A stretch of DNA of 64,000 nt from Timema cristinae (lineage: Eukaryota > Arthropoda > Insecta > Phasmatodea > Timematidae): contig JBCFYV010000012.1 of the NCBI GenBank assembly GCA_039000515.1, positions 128,288,652 through 128,352,651 of the forward strand. The letters run 5' to 3'. This document shows, in pieces, positions 32,490 to 45,049 of this stretch. The notes under the pieces are model-generated. The model saw only the letters and a program-made list of their open reading frames with translations. It ran no database searches and was not told the DNA's origin. A program made the translations under genes and the position numbers. How positions within the stretch are numbered: position 1 is the first letter of the stretch; each line of letters opens with the position of its first letter.

Positions 32490-32846
32490 ATTGTAATATT
32501 CTCATAATATTGTAATATTCTCATAGTATTGTAATATTCTCATAGTATTGTAATTACTCATATATTGTAATATTCTCATAATATTGTAATATACTCATAG
32601 TATTGTAATATTTCATAAATTGTAATATACTCATAGTATTGTAATATCTCATAATATTGTAATAGTCTAATAATATTGTAATATACTCATAGTTTGTAAT
32701 ATTTCATAGTATTGTATATACTCATAGTATTGTAATATATCATAGTATTGTAATATCTCATAATATTGTAATAGTCAATATATTGTAATATACTAAAATT
32801 GTATATACTCATAGTATTGTAAATCTCATAATATTGTAATATACTC
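32490..32846. repeat. 19-bp tandem array, left part
   Basis: Imperfect copies of TATTGTAATATACTCATAG. The array is interrupted at 32846 by a 1,386-bp insertion and resumes at 34233. The flank 32070-32490 is unique AT-rich intron. Confidence 0.9.
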
Positions 32847-32902
32847 TGTAGCATTGGCTTATATGGGAGACGCTACAAACATGAACAAATGAAGAGACTT
32901 AC

Positions 32903-33209
32903 TGCATTCGCCTGTCGACTGGGCCTGCGGGGAACAACGGCTCAAAACCTCCGGACGAACTTTCACTAACCCGGGAGAACAAGACACTAAGAGCGCGTAA
33001 TGACTGACAAGTTCAGCCGACGCCCAGGGCTGGCTGCACATGCGCAGTAACGAGTTCCCGTCACGAGAAGGTTCACGAAGCTCAGCATTGCTTGCATAAT
33101 GTTCCATTAAGTCCAGAATGCATCCCACCCCCTTCTCCTTTCGTCCTGCACTGATTTTTGTATATATTTTGTTCCCTGTATCGTAACGACACAACTGGGC
33201 CTGAGTCAT
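32903..33209 (-). pseudogene. Exon-like ORF carried by the inserted element
   Basis: A 102-codon ORF from ATG to a strong donor GAATGCA|GTAAGTCTC, clearly GC-richer than its surroundings. The translation has DGNSLLRMCSQPWASAELVS, which faintly resembles an ankyrin repeat. It is not part of LRP1. It may be a captured host exon or a first exon of an element-borne transcript. A palindrome-like CACATGCGCAG resembles an NRF1 site. Function unknown. Confidence 0.35.
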
Positions 33210-33444
33210 ATCAGGGATAGGATAAGCTCCGGCTTTCTACTTCATAAAATGTAAGATCTAAATCCATTTTCGGCGAATTAAACCTTTTTTTTTTAATGTA
33301 AATCTTTTCTAAATTCAATTTTGGCTTAATTTTCAAATAACCTAATAAATCAATCTGACAGTTAAGAACATAGTTTTTTTGAGATCACCTTATCTGCAAG
33401 TCAGGGCGACTTAGCGCCAGTAGAGTCACGACTAATCGATTGAA

Positions 33445-33616
33445 TCGATTATGTACTGTATTGTTTAAATTAATGTTCGCGATTATGTACTGTATTGTTT
33501 AAATTAATGTTCGCGATTATGTACTGTATTGGTTTTAAATTAATGTTCGCGATTATGTACTGTATTGTTTAAATTAATGTTCGCGATTATGTACTGTATT
33601 GTTTAAATTAATGTTC
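33445..33616. repeat. 34-bp tandem array inside the inserted element
   Basis: Five copies of GATTATGTACTGTATTGTTT + AAATTAATGTTCGC. Confidence 0.92.
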
Positions 33617-34232
33617 GGGAACTATGTTAGTATTTGAATTAGTTTATCTTATTGTGATACGCTATGTACCATTCCTAATGGACAATATATTATGTTTGAA
33701 ATTAGATTGTCTTGTTGTCATTGACTAGATGCTTTTTTAAAGGATTAATATTTAATGATGGAATCCAAATTGTCATGTTGTTTTTACTATACGCCATTTC
33801 TAATGGGCGACATCTTAAAGTTAACATTTAAGTAATCTGATGAATATTTACAATCTGTCTCTTTAGCTTTGACTTCAATTAATAGTTATTTATAATTTAA
33901 TCTTTTTCTTTATACTTCGCAACAACTACAATGTATATATTTGGAGGAACTGTTAAAAATCTAATTGAGTTATGGTTAATAAATATCGACTAACTTTGAC
34001 TTATACTAATTCTTATTATATATTTATCCCATCATTCCCAAGGTTATTCATCAAACGTTTTGGTTTAATATGAACTTTACTGAGGCTGAAGTTTCTTGCC
34101 GTCTGGTTGAGATAGAGGGTCACATTTATAACTCCTCAGCACTCGCTCTGGGTTAAAACCCCCCCCCCCCCTTTTTTGTAGTGTTTTATTTTCGATGTGT
34201 TTTGTTGGCATCTGCCCCTTTTGGATGCTACA

Positions 34233-34378
34233 ACTCATAGTATTGTAATATACTCATAGTATTGTAATATCTCATAATATTGTATATACTCATAGTATTG
34301 TAAATACTCATATATTGTAATATACTCATAGTATTGTAATATACTCATAGTATTGTAATATACTCATAGTATTGTACC
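34233..34378. repeat. 19-bp tandem array, right part
   Basis: Continuation of the array at 32490-32846 with the same unit. From 34379 to 34951 only unique intron is seen. Confidence 0.9.
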
Positions 34379-34951
34379 TAAAATGCCAGTGAATTCAACA
34401 AAATCAGCAATCATGAAAAGTGCAGTGCATGCAGACGAAATGTGAAGTGTAATCGTAATTGTATGATAAAGACAACTCCTACCAGAGCACATCCGTATCA
34501 GAAGGTTCAAAGAGTAGAATGGCTTAGAGTTGTCTTTGTACGTATATTGATACAGTACATGTAGGCTGTGCTTACAAAAAATGTTTGTAGTTATAGCCAA
34601 CTAAATAATATATTTCTGCCAATACACTACACAAAATGCAAATAGACAGTCGCTTTCCACCCCTCTGATGGTGTCACCCGGTGCGCTTTCACCCCTTAGT
34701 GATGCCGTTGGTTGGATCTATTAAAACTCGTCAGGAACTCTCTAATGTTGGATGTTGCACCAAACCACTTAAATAAAAGTTGATGGGTTACCTTTTTAAA
34801 CAAAAATAAATATTTTATAACCACGCACAAGTCAATGTGATATCCAGAAGGATATTTTAACAACTATGATAGTATTCACTTGATAAGTGCTGTTCATTCA
34901 AGTGTGATGCACTTGGAAATGATGTGAATCAAACGGCGGAGTACTACTCAC

Positions 34952-35251
34952 TTTGCGGTGAAATGAGATCCGCGTCTTCTCGCTGAGAGACGAGGACTTT
35001 CCTGCCAGACCCGTCCATAGCACTCATCTCGATAACGTGGAGGTCGTCACTCATGTGGCTCCAGAACAAGCGACCCCTCAGGGGGTCCACAGCCAAGGAC
35101 TTGACTTGGAACAGGTCGTCGCTCACCACAGTGGTCAGGTACTCGCCCTCCAGGTTAGCCGCCAGAATCACGTTAGTGTTTGCTCCCGAGGAACTGACGT
35201 ACATGTTGCCAGACACCCAGTCGATGGCAAAACCTGTTGGGTGCTCGATAC
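34952..35251 (-). CDS. LRP1: LRP1 exon 9 of window: propeller II, middle blades
   Basis: The longest exon here: 300 nt, phase 1 to phase 1, acceptor GTTCAG and donor GCAAA|GTGAGT. It encodes HPTGFAIDWVSGNMYVSSSG, VKSLAVDPLRGRLFWSHMSD and EMSAMDGSGRKVLVS. The YWTD words are degenerate (NMYVSS, RLFWSH), as they are in the same propeller of other LRP1 proteins. Confidence 0.92.
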
Positions 35252-35530
35252 CTGAACAGATGAGATCGACAATAGACATCAACATCAACAACTGTTTATA
35301 GTCTGTGTCCAGGTCAGGTTAGTATAATTCCTCCATTCATCTCTCCTCGTTTGCACACTTGCTGAACCAACTATACGTTGTGTTAGTTCTTTATATGACC
35401 ACATCCGTCCTAGCAGCAGGCAATCACACGGGTACCTGGTGCTACAGAGGAGGTGGTCGAACTAGAGCGACCAAAGATTGCCGAGAGACACGAGAGCAGG
35501 TGTTGAATCGAACAAGAACATGAGTCTCAC

Positions 35531-35758
35531 CAGTGTCTATAATGCTCTCTGTAACTCCCCCGGTGAGACCTGTCCGCTTGACTTCGTTCACTTGCGTGTC
35601 GGTCCAATAGATCTTCTTCTTCTCGGCCACAAAGTCAAGTTGCTGCGGTGACAGCACCTGCGGCAGGCTGATGGTCGGGATGGTGTGGTAGTACGGCAGA
35701 GACAGATCCACGCCCCGGATCTCGTTAGCGCGGGAGAACAGCAACACCTGCTCGTTCA
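35531..35758 (-). CDS. LRP1: LRP1 exon 8 of window: start of propeller II
   Basis: A 228-nt exon, phase 1 to phase 1, encoding [15 protein letters not shown] (first strand), [14 protein letters not shown] and VKRTGLTGG. The EIRGVDL.PYY segment is characteristic of the fourth propeller of LRP1. GC content is clearly higher than in the surrounding introns, as expected for coding sequence. Confidence 0.92.
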
Positions 35759-36049
35759 CTGAAACATGGAAACAAAGGGACGCGCACACACACAAACATA
35801 ATCCCGTTCAGATTAATTGAATGGCCCGGTTCACTGCACCTTACAGGTCCCTTGGAGAGCCACAGTGGATTGCGTCGCTGGGAGAACTTTCAACAACAGT
35901 TGAACGTTAGGTTCAAATGTACACACATTAGTGTGACTCAAGGCAATTTATCAAAATATAGAATGTTAGTGATATAGTTTGTCTGACAAGAGGAGGGGTT
36001 GTGTGTTGTGTTAGGGCTGTAATACAACAATAAGATACAACTCCAGTGT

Positions 36050-39000
36050 TGACTGTGTTTGTTTTATTACAGTCTATTATGAGACTCTGCTGTGTTTGTT
36101 TTATAACAGTCTGTTATGAGACTCTGCTGTGTTTGTTTTATTACAGTCTGTTATAAGACTCTGCTGTGTTTGTTTTATTACAGTCTGTAATGAGACTCTG
36201 CTGTGTTTGTTTTATTACAGTCTGTTATGAGACTCTGCTGTGTTTGTTTTATTACAGTCTATTATGAGACTCTGTTGTGTTTGTTTTATTACAGTCTGTT
36301 ATGAGACTCTGCTGTGTTTGTTTTATTATAGTCTGTTATAAGACTCTGTTGTGTTTGTTTTATTACAGTCTGTTATGAGACTCTGCTGTGTTTGTTTTAT
36401 TACAGTCTGTTATGAGACTCTGCTGTGTTGTTTTATTACAGTCTGTTATGAGACTCTGCTGTGTTTGTTTTATTACAGTCTATTATGAGACTCTGTTGAG
36501 TTTGTTTTATTACAGTCTGTTATGAGACTCTGCTGTGTTTGTTTTATTATAGTCTGTTATAAGACTCTGCTGTGTTTGTTTTATTACAGTCTGTTATAAG
36601 ACTCTGCTGTGTTTGTTTTATTACAGTCTGTTATGAGACTCTGCTGTGTTTGTTTTATTACAGTCTGTTATAAGAATCTGCTGTGTTTGTTTTATTACAG
36701 TCTGTTATGAGACTCTGCTGTGTTTGTTTTATTACAGTCTATTATGAGAGTCTGTTGTGTTTGTTTTATTACAGTCTGTTATAAGACTCTGCTGTGTTTG
36801 TTTTATTATAGTCTGTTATAAGACTCTGTTGTGTTGTTTTATTACAGTCTGTTATGAGACTCTGCTGTGTTTGTTTTATTACAGTCTGTTATGAGACTCT
36901 GCTGTGTTTGTTTTATTATAGTCTGTTATGAGACTCTGCTGTGTTTGTTTTATTACAGTCTATTATGAGACTACTGTGTTTGTTTTATTATAGTCTGTTA
37001 TAAGACTCTGCTGTGTTTGTTTTATTACAGTCTGTTATGAGACTCTGCTGTGTTTGTTTTATTACAGTCTGTTATGAGACTCTGCTGTGTTTGTTTTATT
37101 ACAGTCTATTATGAGACTCTGTTGTGTTTGTTTTATTACAGTCTGTTATGAGACTCTGCTGTGTTTGTTTTATTATAGTCTGTTATAAGACTCTGCTGTG
37201 TTTGTTTTATTATAGTCTGTTATGAGACTCTGCTGTGTTTGTTTTATTACAGTCTGTTATGAGACTCTGCTGTGTTTGTTTTAATACAGTCTGTTATGAG
37301 ACTCTGATGTGTTTGTTTTATTACAGTCTGTTATGAGACTCTGCTGTGTTTGTTTTATTATAGTCTGTTATAAGACTCTGTTGTGTTTGTTTTATTATAG
37401 TCTGTTATAAGACTCTGTTGTGTTTGTCTTATTATAGTCTGTTATAAGACTCTGCTGTGTTTGTTTTATTATAGTCTGTTATAAGACTCTGCTGTGTTTG
37501 TCTTATTATAGTCTGTTATAAGAATCTGCTGTGTTTGTTTTATTATAGTCTGTTATAAGACTCTGCTGTGTTTGTCTTATTATAGTATGTTATGAGACTC
37601 TGTTGTGTTTGTTTTATTATAGTCTGTTATAAGACTCTGTTGTGTTTGTCTTATTATAGTCTGTTATAAGACTCTGCTGTGTTTGTTTTATTATAGTCTG
37701 TTATAAGACTCTGCTGTGTTTGTCTTATTATAGTCTGTTATAAGAATCTGCTGTGTTTGTTTTATTATAGTCTGTTATAAGACTCTGCTGTGTTTGTCTT
37801 ATTATAGTCTGTTATAGAATCTGCTGTGTTTGTTTTATTACAGTCTGTTATGAGACTCTGCTGTGTTTGTTTTATTACAGTCTGTTATGAGACTCTGCTG
37901 TGTTTGTCTTATTATAGTCTGTTATAAGAATCTGCTGTGTTTGCTTTATTATAGTCTGTTATAAGACTCTGTTGTGTTTGTCTTATTATAGTCTGTTATA
38001 AGACTCTGCTGTGTTTGTTTTATTATAGTCTGTTATAAGACTCTGCTGTGTTTGTCTTATTATAGTCTGTTATAAGAATCTGCTGTGTTTGTTTTAATAT
38101 AGTCTGTTATAAGACTCTGCTGTGTTTGTCTTATTATAGTCTGTTATAAGAATCTGCTGTGTTTGTTTTATTATAGTCTGTTATAAGACTCTGCTGTGTT
38201 TGTCTTATTATAGTCTGTTATAAGACTCTGCTGTGTTTGTTTTATTACAGTCTGTTATGAGACTCTGATGTGTTTGTTTTATTATAGTCTGTTATAAGAC
38301 TCTGCTGTGTTTGTTTTATTATAGTCTGTTATAAGACAATGCTGTGTTTGTCTTATTATAGTCTGTTATAAGAATATGCTGTGTTTGTTTAATTATAGTC
38401 TGTTATAAGACTCTGCTGGTTTGTTTTATTATAGTCTGTTTTACGACTCTGCTGTGTTTGTCTTATTATAGTCTGTTATAAGACTCTGCTGTGTTTGTCT
38501 TATTATAGTCTGTTATAAGACTCTGCTGTGTTTGTTTTATTATAGTCTGTTATAAGACTCTGCTGTGTTTGTTTTAAAACAGTCTGTTATGAGACTCTGC
38601 TGTGTTTGTTTTATTACAGTCTGTTATAAGACTCTGCTGTGTTTGTCTTATTATAGTCTGTTATAAGACTCTGCTGTGTTTGTTTTATTACAGTCTGATA
38701 TGAGACTCTGGTGTGTTTGTCTTATTATAGTCTGTTATAAGACTCTGCTGTGTTTGTCTTATTATAGTCTGTTATAAGACTCTGCTTTGTTTGTTTTATT
38801 ACAGTCTGTTATGAGACTATGCTGTGTTTGTCTTATTACAGTCTGTTATGAGACTCTGCTGTGTTTGTTTTATTACAGTCTGATATAGAGACTCTGCTGT
38901 GTTTGTTTTATTATAGTCTGTTATAAAACTCTGCTGTGTTTGTCTTATTATAGTCTGTTATAAGACTCTGCTTGTTTGTTTTATTACAGTCTGTTATGAG

Positions 39001-39275
39001 ACTCTGATGTGTTTGTTTTATTACAGTCTGTTATGAGACTCTGCCGTGTTTGTTTTATTACAGTCTGTTATGAGACTCTGGTGTGTTTGTCTTATTATAG
39101 TCTGATTATGAGACTCTGCTGTGTTTGTCTTATTATAGTCTGTTATAAGACTCTGCTGTGTTTATTTTATTATAGTCTGTTATAAGACTCTACTGTGTTT
39201 GTTTTATTATAGTCTGTTATAAGAGACTGCTGTGTTTGTCTTATTACAGTCTGTTATAAGACTCTGTTGTGTTTG
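36050..39275. repeat. 37-bp tandem array
   Basis: About 87 copies of a 37-bp unit (gtctgttatgagactctgct + gtgtttgttttattaca). On the plus strand, opposite to the gene, each unit has TTTGTTTTATTACAG|TCTG, an acceptor-like sequence. Variants (TTATAG, TGTCTTATTATAG) increase after about 37380. It lies about 300 bp upstream of the exon 8 acceptor. Confidence 0.95.
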
Positions 39276-40905
39276 TTTTTCTGTGACGTTATGAATATAA
39301 AGTTTTAATAAATTATTCTTAATAGAAATGTCAATAAAAATATAAAGATAATATACTTATTTTTAAACATTGGTAGGTTATATTATTTTATTTTATCAAT
39401 ATATCCACCTCCAGCTAATGGATGCACAAACACAATATATTCTGCAGTAAATATATTAAAATAAAACAATTAACAAGAATGTGATCACTAATCTCGGTGT
39501 TTGGTAAAAGTTGAATTTATTTTATGGTTTATTTCACCGATTAGTAAAGAGTGGACCACCATGGAGTGAACTGTTTATTTTTTATTTGTTCTAGATTAGC
39601 TACGTATAGTTTGTTTGACTGGGGTGCAGGACAAAGGTGGATTTCAGGAAATGTTCTCGCATTTGCATGGAAAGAATGAGAAACCATTCTAAGTATACCC
39701 GACCAGGATTTGAACAGCAAACTCCTCATACCAGACAAAACGAGCCTGACTTTTAGTCTGCGTGTCCACTACGTTGTTTGAATGTTGAGATAAATATGTT
39801 GGGACAGGGTTAACACAAGGAAAAAAAGTAGGGGAATGGGCACGCCCCCTCCACACACACACACACACACACAGGCACACATGTGCGTATCGTTCGCTCT
39901 TTCTGTTCTCAGAGGAGAAGATTATGATGAAATGTCGACAATGGTTTAAAATGTAGTTACAGGTTTTATTCAGAGTTGCATTTAGAGGAGGGGGTGATCA
40001 TATACCAAGATTGTAAACCTGAAGAAGAAAACTTGTAAAGCAAACTAAAAGGTTAAAAAATGTAAACACTGTTTTCTTGGCCATTACTGCGGGCACCCAA
40101 GACAAAGAGTTAGCAGGTAGTTCATTGTAAGTTCATACAAGAACATGTCGAGCAAACAACTTGAGTTGAGAACTTCTTTAAAATGTGTTCACAGAATCCT
40201 TCAAAGCCTGTGTTTCTATGAAAACCACCCTTGAGGATAAATCTGTCTAGCAACCCTTTATTATGTTATGGTACTAAAATTGTGTCCTGAAACGCCGTTT
40301 TTAATAATTACAGTTCCATTTTAAAAGAACATTTACTCAAACTAATTTCCAACATGTCAATGAATGTCTCCCATCAAAACAATCCATTTTTTTTTTGTCC
40401 TAGCAAATATCAAAACTTTTCAGTGCATGAAACAATAAAATATTTCCATTCGTAAGCAAAGCTACAGATAAAAGTTGTTTGCGATAAATCTTTGCTCAAG
40501 TGTCAGTCAATATCAATATCAATATCAATATCAATAGTGAGAGAGCAGGACATACGTGCCAAAGTAAGTGTTCAAATGGTTTCTTCATCAAATGGGACAT
40601 TGTTAGTACGTTAAAAGAAACAGTCATTTGTTTTACTCACAAAATTGAAAATCCACAGTCGGAGCAATCTATAAATGAATAAGTGTAACTTATATATGAC
40701 TTAAAGAATTAATTCTGTTGTCATACATATATGTGTTATTCAGTTGGTAAAATATATATTTATTTTTGAAATTAAAAGTGAAAATATATGTTTTGTTCCT
40801 CAACGTCAATAATTAAGAGCTATGGCATCAGTAATATTATTACAAACTTACAAGCATAGCTATTTTTGTAGAATCAAAACAATGGTCTGTTTAGTACGAG
40901 AGTAA
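39276..40905. other. Intron 7-8, unique part
   Basis: AT-rich with a (CA)n run at about 39853-39872 and a short ATCAAT repeat near 40507-40535. No exon or transposon recognised. Confidence 0.5.
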
Positions 40906-40907
40906 AC

Positions 40908-42292
40908 TCACATATGGCCACATGTTGTAACAGAAGTCAACTCACATATGGTCACATGTTGTAACAGAAGTCAACTCACATATGGTCACATGTTGTAACA
41001 GAAGTCAACTCACATATGGTCACATGTTGTAACAGAAGTCAACTCACATATGGTCACATGTTGTAACAGAAGTCAACTCACATATGGTCACATGTTGTAA
41101 CAAAAGTCAACTCACATATGGTCACAAGTTGTGACAGAAGTCAACTCACACATGGTCACATGTTGTAACAGAAGTCAACTCATATATGGTCACATGTTGT
41201 AACAGAAGTCAACTTGCATATGGTCACATGTTGTAACTGAAGTCAACACACATGGCCACATGTTGTAACAGAAGTCAACTCACACATGGTCACATGTTGT
41301 AACAAAAGTCAACTCACATATGGTCACATGTTGTAACAGAAGTCAACTCACACATGGTCACATATTGTAACAGAAGTCAACTCACACAAGGTCACATGTT
41401 GTAACAGAAGTCAACTCACATATGGTCACATGTTGTAACAGAAGTCAACTCGCATATGGTCACATGTTGTAACAGAAGTCAACTCACATATGGTCACATG
41501 TTGTAACAGAAGTCAACTCGCATATGGTCACATGTTGTAACAGAAGTCAACTCACATATGGTCACATGTTGTAACAGAAGTCAACTCACATATGGTCACA
41601 TGTTGTAACAGAAGTCAACTCACATATGGTCACATGTTGTAACAGAAGTCAACTCACATATGGTCACAGTTGTAACAGAAGTCAACTCACACATGGTCAC
41701 ATATTGTAACAGAAGTCAACTCACACAAGGTCACATGTTGTAACAGAAGTCAACTCACATATGGTCACATGTTGTAACAGAAGTCAACTCGCATATGGTC
41801 ACATGTTGTAACAGAAGTCAACTCACACAGGTCACATGTTGTAACAGAAGTCAACTCACATATGGTCACATGTTGTAACAGAAGTCAACTCGCATATGGT
41901 CACATGTTGTAACAGAAGTCAACACAATGGCCACATGTTGTAACTGAAGTCAACACACATGGCCACATGTTGTAACAGAAGTCAACTCGCATATGGTCAC
42001 ATGTTGTAACAGAAGTCAACTCACATATGGTCACATGTTGTAACAGAAGTCAACTCACATATGGTCACATGTTGTAACAGAAGTCAACTCACATATGGTC
42101 ACATGTTGTAACAGAAGTCAACTCACATAGGTCACATGTTGTAACAGAAGTAAACTCACATATGGTCACATGTTGTAACAGAAGTCAACTCACATATGGT
42201 CACATGTTGTAACAGAAGTCAACTCACATATGGTCACATGTTGTAACAGAAGTCAACTCACTATGGTCACATGTTGTAACAGAAGTCAACTC
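40908..42292. repeat. 34-bp tandem array
   Basis: About 40 copies of CATATGGTCACATGTTGTAA + CAGAAGTCAACTCA. Each unit holds the palindrome CATATG. It is in the middle of the intron, not next to an exon. Confidence 0.95.
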
Positions 42293-44164
42293 AATAACTC
42301 GCTGATTAGGTTCCAGGTAAATTGTGTTTTTTATCAATAATTAAAAATAGAATTTTCATGTTGCGTATTAAAATTGTGTGGATGAAACTATCAAGAAACT
42401 AAGTTATGACAATTCATTTGTTCAAAGTCCATAGTGTGGAACAATATTGTACTTACTATAACTACGCAAAGCTAATATAAAACGTTATTACTTTCAAATA
42501 AAGGCATACTTGTAGTAAATATGTGTTTGTAGACAAATTCTAATCAAACCAAAACTTAATCTAGCCCATTGTTCAAACAATTAAAATTAATTTGAAAGCA
42601 TTTGGATTAGGTTTATCAAATCTTTGACCATTTCTGAAATTCAGTTAGCTCTTTAAGGAAAACCACATTCTGTTTTTTAGGTACCTTTTGAAAATATTCT
42701 TTCAAAAATAAAGATTAAATATAAATTAGATTTTGACACTTTCAATAATTGGAAACAAAAATCTGTAACACAACAACATAATTTTATAGCACGCTTTAAA
42801 ATATCAGTTTGACATTTTCAGAAATATTTGACTAGCTTGTCAAACTCGACTATTAAAAAAAATTACATTTGAATAAATCTTTAAACATATTGCAACAACA
42901 TACACGAATGGAATATATTTTATGCTTCATATTTTTTCAAATAAGCAATTTATTTCAGCCATTAAGTTTGTGAGTTTTTCTTTTAGTTTCCACCATAACC
43001 CCATAAGAGTGAAATAAAGTTTGTTTTTACTTGTTTTGGGTCGATTTAAAAAAAAGCTTTTGCATATAAAAAAAAGCATTCCCAATATTTGTCATTCCCC
43101 ATCCTTAGAAAAGCAAATGATGAAACATTATTTATGATTCAAGATGCCGAATGCGACTGAATGAGCCCTGACACTGAGGGTTTTGTAATTCAGTTATTGC
43201 TGAAAGTGCTGAAATACTGGACATATTTTGACTGAAAAGAGTCTTGCTTTTGGAATATGATTTTAAATGAAGTCATATTTATTACAAAGTATTTGGCATT
43301 ATTTAAATATTAAGTTTAAACCGAAATATGATTTTCATTATTATTGGAATTATTATTCCATTCGTAATAAAGTTTATTGAAAAGTCAAATTAATAAATTA
43401 CAGCAATACCTCGACTTTAGCTGTTTCGTCCTTCTGTCGAGTTTCAATTATATCATGTTTCCAAGTTCTGTCGCTTGCAGTCATCTTTCTCTGTATTTCA
43501 TCACCACCAGGTGCCATATTGTTTCTTTCATCATTCAGTCTTTGAATAAAAGTTGTTTGGTGTGTTTTCTTTGGTCTTATGTTTATTTATGTGTTTCATG
43601 CATTCACAAGTGTTTTAAATATATATATATATTATATAGCTATTTATATATGTTTTTTGGTGGCTTTAATACATTCGCAAGTTAAATAAAGTCTATGCTT
43701 CGACTTGCATCAACTTTTTACAGATCTCCCGTTTCTAATCCATCAAAAGAATGAGATATTGCTGTAATATAAATCAACAATTTGATACAAAACACAGTTT
43801 TGTAACTAAACTTAATTAATTAAAAATAGCTCACTTAAGAGACAATGTTTTTATTATAATTAAAATAACCTTTTATTAAAGTTTTGCTTTGAAAATCATA
43901 TTTTGTCCAAGAAAATCTCACTAAAATAAAATAGGTAGGAGGTTATCACATTTGATTTCCACTATAAAAGCAATGTATGATTGCCTGTTAGGAAATGTGT
44001 GAATTGTTCTTATATTTTGTCTACAATAGCCAATCCACCATATTCCAGCACACGAGAAACTGAACGTCGCCTGACTTTAAAGGTTTTACCGTCGCCCAGT
44101 TCTGTAAGCTCTCCATTCCCAAGCTAGTTGAAGCTCCTTGCACCAGGTTTAGACTGCAACTTAC
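42293..44164. other. Intron 7-8, unique part next to exon 7
   Basis: Very AT-rich, with an (AT)n run at about 43619-43635. No supported gene or repeat. Confidence 0.5.
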
Positions 44165-44293
44165 CAACGCATGTCCGCTGGTCCTCGTCCAGACGCATCA
44201 CGTGGGGACAGTCGCACTTGAACGTGTTGTTTATATTCAACAGACACAAATGAGAACATTGTCCGTTATTGTCCCCGCATGGATTCTTCACAT
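44165..44293 (-). CDS. LRP1: LRP1 exon 7 of window: EGF module after propeller I
   Basis: A 129-nt exon, phase 1 to phase 1, holds a single EGF with six cysteines ([30 protein letters not shown]). The N-x-C-SHLCL pattern is typical of the EGFs that close LRP propellers. Its acceptor lies about 10 bp from a dispersed repeat copy. The intron that follows is 8.4 kb, rich in arrays. Confidence 0.92.
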
Positions 44294-44299
44294 CTGGGA

Positions 44300-44480
44300 C
44301 AGAACAACACACTTTACACTGCTGACACTGGACAGAGAGGTAATGACCGATTATTGTTACCACCCAATTCCTCGACATAAGACCTGGTCAGGGGGGGGCG
44401 GAGCAACTTCCTAAAAGAGGAAACCAATGAACACGAAAAGGGAAAGAAAGGAAATTGGTAAAGAGTGATAGGACACTTAG
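44300..44480 (+). repeat. ~200-bp dispersed element abutting exon 7
   Basis: ACACTTTACACTGCTGACAC, TAATGACCGATTATTGTTAC and AGAAAGGAAATTGGTAAAGA match the element. It starts about 10 bp from the exon 7 acceptor, so it supplies part of the branch-point region. Confidence 0.65.
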
Positions 44481-44871
44481 AAACATGTAAAAGGAATAAA
44501 TAACTTAGAGGAGAAACAAATGAAATGGACAGTGGATGCAAGTACATATCTATATAAGGAGACCTCCTCCTCACTTTATGGGAAATAATGAATTCACAAA
44601 CAACCAAATGGAGCGATGAGTAGTTTCAGGAGACCAGACGTTATTGAAGAAATAGTTCCTAGTTTTAAAATATTACTCGTGTTTAATTGGAGGTGAAGGT
44701 ATCAACACTTCCCTGTAAGACCTTTAGTTTTAAGGTCAAGGTAAACAAAGATCTTGTCCTTTCCAAACAAGGACGTCTTAAGACAGTCTTAACACAATTC
44801 TCAGATAATTTATGAGTGAATTGTTTCGAAGCATTAGAATGACCTTCAGATAAAAAAAAACACTACTCATC

Positions 44872-45030
44872 ATCATCAAATGTTTCCAGCCTGTGGCTAG
44901 GTAGTTTAATAAAATATCTCCATCTTCCTGTATCCTTCCACCATTATCTTAGGCCTATATACTCCCTGTACCCCCACTATTTCCGGGATAACTTCAATCC
45001 TAATCCTGTTTCTCCTGGTGACAGCTAACA
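44872..45030 (-). repeat. SINE-like fragment (family 1, 3' part, reversed)
   Basis: TTTCCAGCCTGTGGCTAGGT and AATATCTCCATCTTCCTGTA resemble the reversed tail in 52610-52680. Confidence 0.45.
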
Positions 45031-45049
45031 TGCTCTCCTTGTGTCTCTT

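Larger units (their letters stand above)
32847..34232. mobile_element. DNA transposon-like insertion, 1,386 bp, with terminal inverted repeats
   Basis: The ends TGTAGCAT and ATGCTACA are perfect 8-bp inverted repeats, with further imperfect match inward (GGGAGACGC against GGGCAGATGCC). The element is flanked by ACTC on both sides, a likely 4-bp target duplication. It sits inside the 19-bp array, so insertion is younger than the array. No transposase is seen. It holds a 34-bp array and a GC-rich ORF. Superfamily not assigned. Confidence 0.75.

Noticed and set aside
32859..33209. A further LRP1 exon in intron 9-10
   Set aside because: Exons 9 and 10 join directly in phase and homology, and the ORF has no LRP1 modules. 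It belongs to the inserted element.
40908..42292. Possible CRISPR array
   Set aside because: Units are contiguous tandem copies with no unique spacers, and the setting is a eukaryotic intron.
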